Source: Sinomonas humi
Lineage (GTDB): Bacteria > Actinomycetota > Actinomycetes > Actinomycetales > Micrococcaceae
Direction: 5' to 3'
DNA: 64,000 nucleotides
Assembly: GCF_000802235.1 (NCBI RefSeq)
Contig: NZ_JTDL01000145.1
Span: 62,001-126,000, forward strand
The number at the start of each line of letters is the position of its first letter. Positions within the stretch are counted from its first letter, which is position 1. Under the pieces are notes generated by a model that saw nothing but the letters and a program-made list of their open reading frames with translations, searched no databases and was not told where the DNA came from. Positions 1 to 8,556 of this stretch are shown piece after piece. The translations under genes and the position numbers were made by a program.

Positions 1-128
1 TTCGGCCGGGCATCCGGCAGCACCCTCTGCACCTCGGCGAGCGCCTCGAGCCCCGACAGTCCACGCACCTTCGCGCCGTACAGCCCCGCAACCCCGGCTT
101 CGGGAGCCGCAGTTTTGTCGGCAGAAGG
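1..128 (-). pseudogene. Remnant of an unidentified host gene at the window edge
   Basis: On the minus strand a frame is open from a TAG at 129-131 to the window edge. It reads as ordinary high-GC coding sequence (it includes GLYGAKVRGLSGLEALAEV) but has no start codon at its upstream end. GC content falls sharply at about 110-130, exactly where the frame is interrupted. I infer a host gene cut by the arrival of the defence island; 42 codons are too few to name it. It could also be chance openness in GC-rich DNA. Confidence 0.25.
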
Positions 129-200
129 CTATATCTTGTCTCGCAGATGCTTCGTTTGAGGCGCTGGCCGAGAGCGGGCGTCGGATGGGGGGAAGACCCA

Positions 201-1823
201 ATGTCGGGTGTTGTCGAATATGCAGATTGGAACCGCGCGATCGGTGAGGCGTTCTTCGGACCTCATGCAGAGGGCGAGCTCGTCTACCTTGATTCCGATG
301 CTGATGCCTTCAGAGAAGCTTGCCGCCGAGTGGGCGTTGCCGAAGACGAGGCAGGCGATTCGCTGGGCTCAAGCGTCCGCTCCCTGCTGAATCTGAGGGG
401 GTCGCACAGGGCAACCTTCGCCAACTTCGATCAGATGACTACCCAATGGGCCCGTCGTCGAAGGAAGGCTGTCCGCGAAGGCGAGAGGACTCCGTTGCCG
501 CCCGTTATTGGGCTGCTCATGATCTTCTCGATGGCGGCGGAGCGAATGGGCGCTCGTGATCCCGGAACCGTTAAGACCGAGGCGGGCTATTACGCGCAAC
601 TGGAGAGGCTCCTCCGGATCCCGGTACCGGATTCAACGAGAATCAGGGCCAGCTTTCGTGCCACTTCCGAGACGTATTGGGAAGCGCTCAGCCTGTGGTT
701 GGAGGATCTGGACGGAGCCTATGGTCTACCGAGCGCTCATGCCCTGACTCACCGATACGTGGGTCTGCCGATTTCGCAGGCCCTGATTCGCGACACCGAG
801 CGTCGCCACATGCATTCGATGTTTGTCGATCAGGGTTTCGTTGTGGGCGTCCCGGTCTCCCATGAGGAGATGCGCGACGCAATCGAGAACTGGATTCATT
901 CCCCTTCGGCCGCCCCCAATGCCGCCTTCCGAAAGATGTGGGCGTCGGAGGAGACGCGGCCGAAGATTGCGGACGCTGCCATAGCTGAGCTGCTTGCATG
1001 GGATGGTGGCGGCATCATTGCGGGTCGGGGTCCGGACGCTAAAACTGGCGCTGCCCAAGGACGTTGCTTCCTCACAGTGAGGGAACGCCGCAAGGCTCTA
1101 AAACGAAGTTATGCGCTCGGCCTCGCGGTTAAGCAGGTGAGAGGTGTGGCTGGCGACGCCAGGATCAAGCTTGCGGGAAATGAGACTGCAACCGTTGATG
1201 TTTCCCCCTTCTCTTCGGGCCTGGCTGACTTGAGGACTCCGGCAGAGATAGCGCCCGATAGTCTGCTTGAAGGCGAAGTGATCATCGAGTGGGCAGACGG
1301 ATCTCGTGCTCAACGTTCTCCAAAGCGAGTCGTGGTCTTTGGCCAGGACGCGGCCACGGGCAGCTATATCGAGATTGACCGTATCGTTCCTTCACTGGGG
1401 AGCAGACTCCTCGTGAAGGACGAGGGGGACCTTGTAGCCGCAGCCGAGGCCATTCTCAAGGATGCTGCCGCTCCTGGATTCAAGCGAATCGATGGCCCGG
1501 GCTACGACTTGCCAGTTGGATGGGCCCTTTTCTCAGACGTTCAGTTGCTCCGAGCGCCTCGCAGCGACGAGATTCAGCGGCACCGGGATCTTTCTTGCCT
1601 TGAGCCGCGGATGAGTACGCAGCTTGCCATTCAAGGCGGTCTGAGGCTGCCGGGAAGGATTCCCAAGTGGGTGGCCGGGCGCGGGATGCACGTGGTGGTA
1701 ACGGCAGAGGGTGAGACGCCAGTAGATCTCGTCGCATCTCTACGAATCCTGAGACGCTTCAGGCCGAGGAGCGCTGGCTGGCGCGTGAAGTTGTTCCCCC
1801 TGCGTCCGTGCCTTTACTTGTGA
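201..1823 (+). CDS. Defence-operon protein, N-terminal part (split by frameshift; DruH-like by position)
   Basis: First gene of the putative anti-phage operon. I chose ATG 201 because GGGGGGAAG lies 7-8 bases upstream; an in-frame ATG at 147 lacks such a site. The protein starts MSGVVEYADWNRAIGEAFFG. I recognise no catalytic motif. The last 27 or so residues, after VDLVASL, are arginine-rich and unlike the rest. The minus-one frame over the same bases reads TNPETLQAEERWLAREVVPP and runs smoothly into the next reading frame. I infer that this gene and the next are one ancestral gene of about 1008 codons broken by a one-base loss near 1735-1745. A large unannotated protein directly before a DUF1998 helicase is the layout of Druantia type III (DruH-DruE). 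The homology itself is not shown here. Confidence 0.7.
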   Translation: MSGVVEYADWNRAIGEAFFGPHAEGELVYLDSDADAFREACRRVGVAEDEAGDSLGSSVRSLLNLRGSHRATFANFDQMTTQWARRRRKAVREGERTPLPPVIGLLMIFSMAAERMGARDPGTVKTEAGYYAQLERLLRIPVPDSTRIRASFRATSETYWEALSLWLEDLDGAYGLPSAHALTHRYVGLPISQALIRDTERRHMHSMFVDQGFVVGVPVSHEEMRDAIENWIHSPSAAPNAAFRKMWASEETRPKIADAAIAELLAWDGGGIIAGRGPDAKTGAAQGRCFLTVRERRKALKRSYALGLAVKQVRGVAGDARIKLAGNETATVDVSPFSSGLADLRTPAEIAPDSLLEGEVIIEWADGSRAQRSPKRVVVFGQDAATGSYIEIDRIVPSLGSRLLVKDEGDLVAAAEAILKDAAAPGFKRIDGPGYDLPVGWALFSDVQLLRAPRSDEIQRHRDLSCLEPRMSTQLAIQGGLRLPGRIPKWVAGRGMHVVVTAEGETPVDLVASLRILRRFRPRSAGWRVKLFPLRPCLYL

Positions 1824-3226
1824 GTGAGGAGGGCGAAGATATCGTCCTGTCGCTACGTCGGGGCAACAGCGTGCTTCAGGAACTTAAGGTTCGTGTCCGA
1901 TCATCTGATTCGCCCCGCGATGCGACCCTCCCCGATTTTGCTTCTCTTTGTCACGATGCTGAGGATCGTCTTTGGCCATTGACAGCTGTGCCGTTCGCAG
2001 CGGTACGAGACCTGATTGTTGATGGCATCGTGTGCTCTGGCGAAAGCTGCGAGGTCGGTGAAGTCTCGGTTCCCCGCGTTCCGGATTGGGTTGGCACCAG
2101 GGTGCCTATGGCTGAACAGAAGATGTTGCGGGTTCCAGCTATCGATTCAAACTCCTGCTTGATAACCGGCAAGCACAAAATGCAATTGCCGACTTTCGAT
2201 AAGCGGCCGAGGCATCCATGGATGTATGGAACATGCAGCGAATGTCATATCAGCAAACGTTATCCGACTTGGCCGCGGAAGTCCAAGGAAGTTGAAAATA
2301 GGCAGAGCGTGCGGAAAGGTCAACTGCCGCCGACAACGGCACTGTCTTCATGGCCTGATTTGATCGAAGCTGTAACTTGTCTCGGCCGAGGGACATATAG
2401 CGATTTCCGCTTCCTCGCAAGGCAAGTGGAGGACTCTGCTTTTTTTGTTCGACATGCGCTTACTTCTCTGGACGGACTGTCCGTTATCGAAGTCGAACGT
2501 GATCGCGAGCTTCGACCAATCAGCTGGGAGACTGCGCCCACCTGTGCAGCCGAACTACCCGACGGAGGCTGGATTCTCACAGGTCACTGGTCTCGAGACC
2601 TGAGAGGGTCCGTGCTCGATGACGTTGAGGCAGCCGGAGGATGGGTTCGGGCTACGCCCTTAGGCTCCGCGTCCTTGGCAGTCGTTGGCGGAGTTTCCCC
2701 GATCGACGCGGGGGAGATATTCGAGGGGCATAACGTAGAGGTGGCACCGTCCGCAGGGCTCACGCTCGCTATGGTCCTGCCGCGGCTGTCCGAAGTACTC
2801 AAGGGAGTCGTGGCCGTGCCCATGCCGTCTGTCGCAGAAGCTCTCTTTTTCGATTTGGGAAGCGCTCAATGGCGTCCGATATCGCATACGACGTTACCGG
2901 GCGCGTATAAGATCTCAAATCGCTTTAAGGATACTTATCTATTTCGGAGTCGGGAGGACGCCTCCAATGGAACTGCCCGGCGGGTGCTTCCTGAACTCGC
3001 AAAGCATTTGGCTGCCATGAGTGCGGCTAGGCCAATAGTTCGTTACGATCCGGACAGTGAGTTGCTAAGAGTGCCAGCCGGGTGCGAACTCCCAGGGCTT
3101 TTCGCTCGGTCTGCAATTATGTGCAGCGGGGAACTGCCTCAGTTTGAGGCAAAGTCGGCATCGCTCGCATACCCGAATATATCAGCTGAAGTAGCAGGCT
3201 TGCTCATTGGAAAGGTCATGTCGTGA
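1808..3226 (+). CDS. Defence-operon protein, C-terminal part of the split gene
   Basis: The 472-residue frame could begin at GTG 1808, but that codon has no ribosome binding site and overlaps the preceding frame by 16 bases. The frame is open upstream to a stop at 1712-1714, and the sequence between is protein-like, so it is best read as the continuation of the preceding gene. It has a cysteine plus CSECH-type cluster (codons around 2155 and 2233-2247) that could bind a metal. No enzyme family is recognised. The stop TGA overlaps the helicase start (GTGA at 3223-3226), so the two are probably translationally coupled. If the frameshift is real the full protein may not be made; if it is a sequencing error there is one intact gene of about 1008 residues. 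Confidence 0.7.
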   Translation: MPLLVSEEGEDIVLSLRRGNSVLQELKVRVRSSDSPRDATLPDFASLCHDAEDRLWPLTAVPFAAVRDLIVDGIVCSGESCEVGEVSVPRVPDWVGTRVPMAEQKMLRVPAIDSNSCLITGKHKMQLPTFDKRPRHPWMYGTCSECHISKRYPTWPRKSKEVENRQSVRKGQLPPTTALSSWPDLIEAVTCLGRGTYSDFRFLARQVEDSAFFVRHALTSLDGLSVIEVERDRELRPISWETAPTCAAELPDGGWILTGHWSRDLRGSVLDDVEAAGGWVRATPLGSASLAVVGGVSPIDAGEIFEGHNVEVAPSAGLTLAMVLPRLSEVLKGVVAVPMPSVAEALFFDLGSAQWRPISHTTLPGAYKISNRFKDTYLFRSREDASNGTARRVLPELAKHLAAMSAARPIVRYDPDSELLRVPAGCELPGLFARSAIMCSGELPQFEAKSASLAYPNISAEVAGLLIGKVMS

Positions 3227-6200
3227 ATAAACCCACGCCCCTAACGCTCGCGGCCGATCTGAAGGAAGCCCTCTTGCGGTACGTCAACTCCAACTACCGC
3301 CTACGTTCGCCCGGTCTCCGTGAAGAACGACTCGAACTATTGTCAGCAGATGGAAGAATCTTTGCGGAGCCCTTGGTCGAGCCCGTCCTGCCATATCCGT
3401 TGACAGATGATCTCGGAGAGGTCGCATCAGCGGCTGGCTATTCTGCCGAGACCGCGCGAGTGGTGGGCGATGCCCTATTCCGTCAGTTCGGAGCGGAGCG
3501 CCCAGGCATCCGGCGACATCAGGCTGAGGCAATAGGTTGGAACGCTGGCAGTGCGAGTCGACCTCCTAAGCATGTCGTGGTCACCTCGGGAACTGGCTCC
3601 GGTAAGACGGAAGCGTTCCTGCTGCCGATCCTTCTCCGTCTTGTAGAGGAGGCTCGGGGCTGGGAAAAGCAGCCTCTGCCCGTTCAGTGGTGGGAAGGTG
3701 CAGACGTTAAGACGTGGACTCCTCTAAGGAGCGGTGAAGGTCGACCAGCCGCTCTTCGAGCCCTCATCCTCTACCCCACCAATGCACTCGTCGAGGACCA
3801 GCTGTCTCGCCTGCGACAGGCCTTCCGCCGAATAGAGCAGTCGTTGCCACAAGCCCGCCTGTGGTTCGGGAGGTATACGAGCGCAACCATAGGCCGCAAT
3901 CGGATCCCTTCGTCTGGAGATGCGTCGGTGAAGGCTGCTGCCACCGAGATACAATCCCTCGCTCACGAATTCCGACAGCTGGCCGACTCGGGCAAGGCTT
4001 CAGAAGCTGATCTCGCGCTGTTTGCCGACCCAACGAATCATGAAATGGTCTGTCGCTGGGACATTGTGCAATCACCGCCAGATATCCTCATTTCAAACTT
4101 TGCCATGTTGAACGCGGTGCTTATGCGCGAATTTGAGAATGACATCTTTGCGCGAACTCGGTCATGGCTGGATGAGTCAGCGGAGAATACTTTTACTCTC
4201 GTTGTTGACGAGCTTCATTCATACAGAGGTGCTGCAGGTAGCGAGACCGCTCTGTTGATCCGGAGATTACTAGATAGACTAGGCCTCGGTGAGGGCAGTC
4301 CTCAGCTAAGGATCATCGCCGCTAGCGCTTCTCTGAATGACTCGAAAGAGGGGCGCGAATATCTTGAGGAGTTTTTTTCGGTTCCTCGAGAGAGCTTTGG
4401 GATATCGGCAGGTCAACCACGTCAGATCCGCGCAGTCCTGCCACTGGACCGCCAACAGGTCGTCGATCCAGCTCCGCGGATCTCCATGTCCTCCAGTGAA
4501 CTCTCGGAAGCTGTAGCAGCCGCTTGCTATCAGCCCGACGAAGGACGATATCGCGCACAGTACCTGACAGAGCTAGCGCGCAGATTGTTCGGGGAGCGAG
4601 ACGAGGGTCTCCTGGGCCTGGACAGAGTCTTTTCAGCAATTGCTCGTGATGGCGTGAATGGTGGAATCCCTCTTCGTGGTCACATGTTCGCACGAGTCTT
4701 GCCTGGCCTGTGGGCCTGTTCAAACATTGACTGCTCCGGTGTATCTCCGGCACACCGCGATGAGCATCGAAACGTCGGACGTCTATTCGCTGTTCCTGCC
4801 TCTGTCTGCGAATCCTGCGGCGCACGAGTCTTAGAACTGATCTACTGCCAAGAATGTGGCGACGCCAGCCTTGGCGGCTACTTTCTCACTCAAGGATCCG
4901 ACGGGATGGAGGTCTTGAGTTCGACCCCCGCTGGGGTTTCCGTCGACACCGCCAGTCTCGTCAGTAGCCGCCAGAGACGTGATTATCGTTGGGTCTGGCC
5001 ATGTCGCACAGAGGAGGCTCCTCTCGGAAAGACGACGTGGAGCCACGGCGAGGTCGAAATGTCCTGGCAACCCGCGGTGCTGTCTTCTACGGGCCAGCTA
5101 GAAATTGCCGCCGCCGAGGGTTCCAACGCATGGGTCGTCCAAGCTGGATCCAAGGGAGTTCTGGCGCACGAGTTGCCGGCCCTGCCTGGGCGCTGCCCGA
5201 GATGCGGTCACTCCGGTCGGCAGCAGACGGCTTCATTCGTTGCGGGTCATATATCGTCGCCACTCCATGGCCACGCTACGTCGGCATCGCAAGCGGTCTC
5301 TGTGTATCTTCGCCAGCTCTCACGTTCATTGGGAGAAAAGCCGTCAGATTACAAGACAATTGTATTCACCGATAACAGAGACTCCGCAGCGCGGACGGCG
5401 GCGGCGTTGGCCGTACGTCAGTACCACGACATTCTGGTCCAGGTGTTGCGGCGAGGACTCGATGAGGGGGCTCAGTTTGACCTGATCTCCTTGCTCGAGA
5501 TCTTCGTCAGCGACAAGGCTCAACTCAATGCGTCCCAGCTGGCGACGGTATCCGCTGCCCTCACTAAGGACCCGGCCCTTCTCTTAGCTGTGATGAAGCT
5601 CTCGCAGGGAATCGCCGACCCCGAAGACGAGGAATTGCTCGCATCGGTCCGGCATAGTGATCGTCAAGGCATCAATTGGAGCGATCTAAGAACTAATGCG
5701 GAACGGCAAATGGTCGAACTGGGCGTAAGTCCGGCCGGAGCCGGTTTCAGTTCCCTGATGAGTCTCGGAGCCGATTGGTATAAATACTACGATCCTCCTC
5801 AGCCCGGTATGTGGGTACAAGAAAGCCTGACAGAAATCAGTCTAGGACGGGACCTGATCCGAAGAAAATTGTCGGAAGAGATGTGCCGAACAATTTTCGA
5901 TTCGGGACGAAGGGACGTCGAGTCGGCAGGACTTGCCAGAATCTTGACGCCAGTGCAGGAGCTGCACGGTGTGGCACTCGCGAACAACGTTGTCGCTGAG
6001 TGCATTGCAAGTTGCGTACGGATTCTTGGCCTCGATGCCTACTATGACCAGTCATTCAGATCCCAGCTCTCCAGTGGAGGTACGCCTTCCAGCATCAAAC
6101 GATATCTGGAACGAGTGGCTAGGGTTCATGGTGTCGCAGCGGATCAGCTGGTGAATGCGGTTTATATCGCGCTTCGCGACAGTGGTCTGGTCGAGGAGTG

Positions 6201-8556
6201 GATTCTTCGAACAGATAAGTCGGATATTCCTTTGAAATTTGGTCCCTGCGACGATGATTTCTGGGAGTGTCAACAGTGCGGCTTTCGCCATGCTCACCCG
6301 TCTGCAGGGGTTTGCGCCAATAAGGGCTGCAGTTCAGTAATGCTCATGCGTCGACTTTGGCGGAATGTAGGCCCGGAGTACCAAGACTGGCTGTCAGATC
6401 AGTCAGTGCGACGTATTGCAGTTGCCGAATTGACAGCTCAGACGAAGCCTGCAGAGGAACAGAGGAAACGACAGCGGTGGTTCAGGGGCGTGAACCTGCC
6501 AGAACCCCAGGAGAACCCGCTTACTTGTGCGCTCGACGTCCTTAGCGTCACGACTACCATGGAAGTTGGAGTCGACATTGGCGCCCTGAACGCGACGTTG
6601 ATGGCAAATATGCCGCCCCAGCGATTTAACTATCAGCAGAGAGTGGGTCGGGCGGGACGTGCCGGCCAGCCGTTCTCGTTTGCCATAACGGCATGTAGGC
6701 CGAGTGCCCATGACGAATATTACTTTATCAATGCGAGTCGCATGACGGGCGATCTTCCTCCGCAACCCTTCCTCGATATGAGACGTTTGCGCATTGTTCA
6801 AAGGGTCATCGCGGCGGAGGTCCTTCGGCGAGCCTTTCTGGAGATGCCTGGGCGTCCCGAGTGGTCGCCTGAGTCGCTTCACGGAAGCTTTGGCAGAAAA
6901 GGCGAGTGGCCAGCGCGTAGGTCGTACGTGGGAGACTGGCTCCGTGAATCGGGGCAGGTGCGGCAAGTGGTTGTACTGCTTGCGCAGAAGACCGGTCTGG
7001 GTAGGGACGAGGTGGATGAGCTAGAAAGTTGGGCTCGGAAGGACCTGATCGGGCAGATCGATGACGTCTTGAAAGTTCCGGAGCTCGGCGGTTACGAAGA
7101 GTTGAGCCTCTTACTAGCGTTGGCGGGGGTGCTGCCGATGTACGGCTTCCCCACTCGCGTCCGGAAACTTTTCTACAAGCAACCTGGGCGCGACCTGGAA
7201 GAAGCAGTTGTTTCAGACCGTCCATTGGCGCTGTCCCTTACTTCGTATTCTCCTGGCTCGTCGACGGTGAGAGATCGCGTCGTTCACACGGCTGCCGGAT
7301 TCGCCCACTACACCCGCGAAAAGGGCCGATGGCTCGCGGCTGATCCGCTCGGCGCCAAGCATGCCGTTGCCCGTTGTCGGCAATGCGTAACAACCTTCGT
7401 AGATCAAAAGGTTTCCGGTGTCTGTTCCTCGTGTGGCGGTGCCATCGAGAGCTTTTCGATGTACGAGCCACTTGGCTTCAGAACCACCTACAAGGCCGCA
7501 GAGTTTCAGTTGGATGAGCCGCGCCCTGCTTCGAGAAGCCTGCCGACCTTTGCGGCCGCGCAGATGGAAACGTCGCTAATACAAATCGGAGCGGTAGATG
7601 TGCGCGTATTCGAAAGGGGCCGCGTACTCCAGTATAACGACAATAGGGGTCGTCTCTTCCGACTCCTGCGGCAGGATGATAAAACGGTGGTAGCGTCCGA
7701 CTCGGCGCTCTATCCTAAAGGATGGAAGGCGATGCCTACGACTGGGCAGGACTTGGGGCCTTGTGCGATCGGAGAAGTCCACACTACCGACGCTTTGACC
7801 GTTGACATCGTCCGCGCTCCTACTGACTCCGGCCGGCTCTTCTTGAACGATGCGCAAATTCCAGCCGCCAGGGCCGCATATTGGTCTCTCGCCGAGGTCT
7901 TGCGGAAGGGAGCTCAGCATCTGTTAGATATTGATCCTAGCGAGTTGCAAGCAGGTCTTGAGTATTTCAGTTCAGGCTTGGATCCCGTTGCACGCGTGTT
8001 TCTAGCCGACGCTCTCGACAATGGCGCCGGTTATGCCGTTGAGATCGGGACAGAGCAGAATTTCTCACGTCTTCTTCACGAGACGAGGACGGAGCTGTCC
8101 AAGGCCTATGAGTCGATCGAGCATGTGAGCTGCGGTAGTTCCTGCCCTGATTGTCTCCGGGCCTGGGATAATCAGCGGCTGCACGGCGCACTGGACTGGC
8201 GTCTGGCCTTGGATATGCTTGACATCGCCTCCGGTCACCCGCTGAAGCTGGAGCGGTGGACAGTTCGGACCGGCGAACTTAATGCTGTTGTCGGTCACAT
8301 CGGCGAAGGTCTCTTCATAGACGACTCTGGTCCAAATGGAATCCCGATAGTCGTCTTCGACGAAGGAGGCAGCGGTGCCGCTGTCGTGATCGGTCATCCT
8401 CTATGGAACCACGCCCCAGATCACTTCAACCCGGTTCAGCTGGAGACACTGGAGTACGTGCAGTCCCGTTACTCTCATCTCAAGGTTTTCATGAGTGACT
8501 ATTACGAGTTTGATCGAAGGGCGATTTCCGTTTTGGATGCTGCGATCAATGGGTGA
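3223..8556 (+). CDS. YprA-family DEAD/DEAH helicase with DUF1998 domain (DruE-like)
   Basis: Superfamily 2 helicase of 1777 residues, predicted to translocate on nucleic acid as the core of an anti-phage system. Visible motifs: Walker A TSGTGSGKT (about 121-129), motif II VVDELH (about 327-332), motif III ASAS, then a very long insert, then helicase C with TTTMEVGVDIGALNATLM and motif VI QRVGRAGRAG (about 1139-1148). Paired cysteines near residues 529-545 (CESCG, CQECG), 658 (CPRCG), 1018-1035 and 1385-1405 look like zinc knuckles. The DUF1998 signature CGSSCPDCLRAWDNQ lies near 1637-1651. About 100 residues follow it. Size and architecture match DruE of Druantia and related YprA-family defence helicases better than the shorter housekeeping YprA/MrfA. 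The start overlaps the previous stop by 4 bases, and its own stop overlaps the McrB start in the same way. Confidence 0.88.
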   Translation: MNKPTPLTLAADLKEALLRYVNSNYRLRSPGLREERLELLSADGRIFAEPLVEPVLPYPLTDDLGEVASAAGYSAETARVVGDALFRQFGAERPGIRRHQAEAIGWNAGSASRPPKHVVVTSGTGSGKTEAFLLPILLRLVEEARGWEKQPLPVQWWEGADVKTWTPLRSGEGRPAALRALILYPTNALVEDQLSRLRQAFRRIEQSLPQARLWFGRYTSATIGRNRIPSSGDASVKAAATEIQSLAHEFRQLADSGKASEADLALFADPTNHEMVCRWDIVQSPPDILISNFAMLNAVLMREFENDIFARTRSWLDESAENTFTLVVDELHSYRGAAGSETALLIRRLLDRLGLGEGSPQLRIIAASASLNDSKEGREYLEEFFSVPRESFGISAGQPRQIRAVLPLDRQQVVDPAPRISMSSSELSEAVAAACYQPDEGRYRAQYLTELARRLFGERDEGLLGLDRVFSAIARDGVNGGIPLRGHMFARVLPGLWACSNIDCSGVSPAHRDEHRNVGRLFAVPASVCESCGARVLELIYCQECGDASLGGYFLTQGSDGMEVLSSTPAGVSVDTASLVSSRQRRDYRWVWPCRTEEAPLGKTTWSHGEVEMSWQPAVLSSTGQLEIAAAEGSNAWVVQAGSKGVLAHELPALPGRCPRCGHSGRQQTASFVAGHISSPLHGHATSASQAVSVYLRQLSRSLGEKPSDYKTIVFTDNRDSAARTAAALAVRQYHDILVQVLRRGLDEGAQFDLISLLEIFVSDKAQLNASQLATVSAALTKDPALLLAVMKLSQGIADPEDEELLASVRHSDRQGINWSDLRTNAERQMVELGVSPAGAGFSSLMSLGADWYKYYDPPQPGMWVQESLTEISLGRDLIRRKLSEEMCRTIFDSGRRDVESAGLARILTPVQELHGVALANNVVAECIASCVRILGLDAYYDQSFRSQLSSGGTPSSIKRYLERVARVHGVAADQLVNAVYIALRDSGLVEEWILRTDKSDIPLKFGPCDDDFWECQQCGFRHAHPSAGVCANKGCSSVMLMRRLWRNVGPEYQDWLSDQSVRRIAVAELTAQTKPAEEQRKRQRWFRGVNLPEPQENPLTCALDVLSVTTTMEVGVDIGALNATLMANMPPQRFNYQQRVGRAGRAGQPFSFAITACRPSAHDEYYFINASRMTGDLPPQPFLDMRRLRIVQRVIAAEVLRRAFLEMPGRPEWSPESLHGSFGRKGEWPARRSYVGDWLRESGQVRQVVVLLAQKTGLGRDEVDELESWARKDLIGQIDDVLKVPELGGYEELSLLLALAGVLPMYGFPTRVRKLFYKQPGRDLEEAVVSDRPLALSLTSYSPGSSTVRDRVVHTAAGFAHYTREKGRWLAADPLGAKHAVARCRQCVTTFVDQKVSGVCSSCGGAIESFSMYEPLGFRTTYKAAEFQLDEPRPASRSLPTFAAAQMETSLIQIGAVDVRVFERGRVLQYNDNRGRLFRLLRQDDKTVVASDSALYPKGWKAMPTTGQDLGPCAIGEVHTTDALTVDIVRAPTDSGRLFLNDAQIPAARAAYWSLAEVLRKGAQHLLDIDPSELQAGLEYFSSGLDPVARVFLADALDNGAGYAVEIGTEQNFSRLLHETRTELSKAYESIEHVSCGSSCPDCLRAWDNQRLHGALDWRLALDMLDIASGHPLKLERWTVRTGELNAVVGHIGEGLFIDDSGPNGIPIVVFDEGGSGAAVVIGHPLWNHAPDHFNPVQLETLEYVQSRYSHLKVFMSDYYEFDRRAISVLDAAING

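Noticed and set aside
1715-1823. Programmed -1 frameshift joining the first two defence frames
   Set aside because: No X-XXY-YYZ slippery heptamer in the right frame was found near the point where the protein sense changes; the only run (CCCCC near 1796) is too far downstream.
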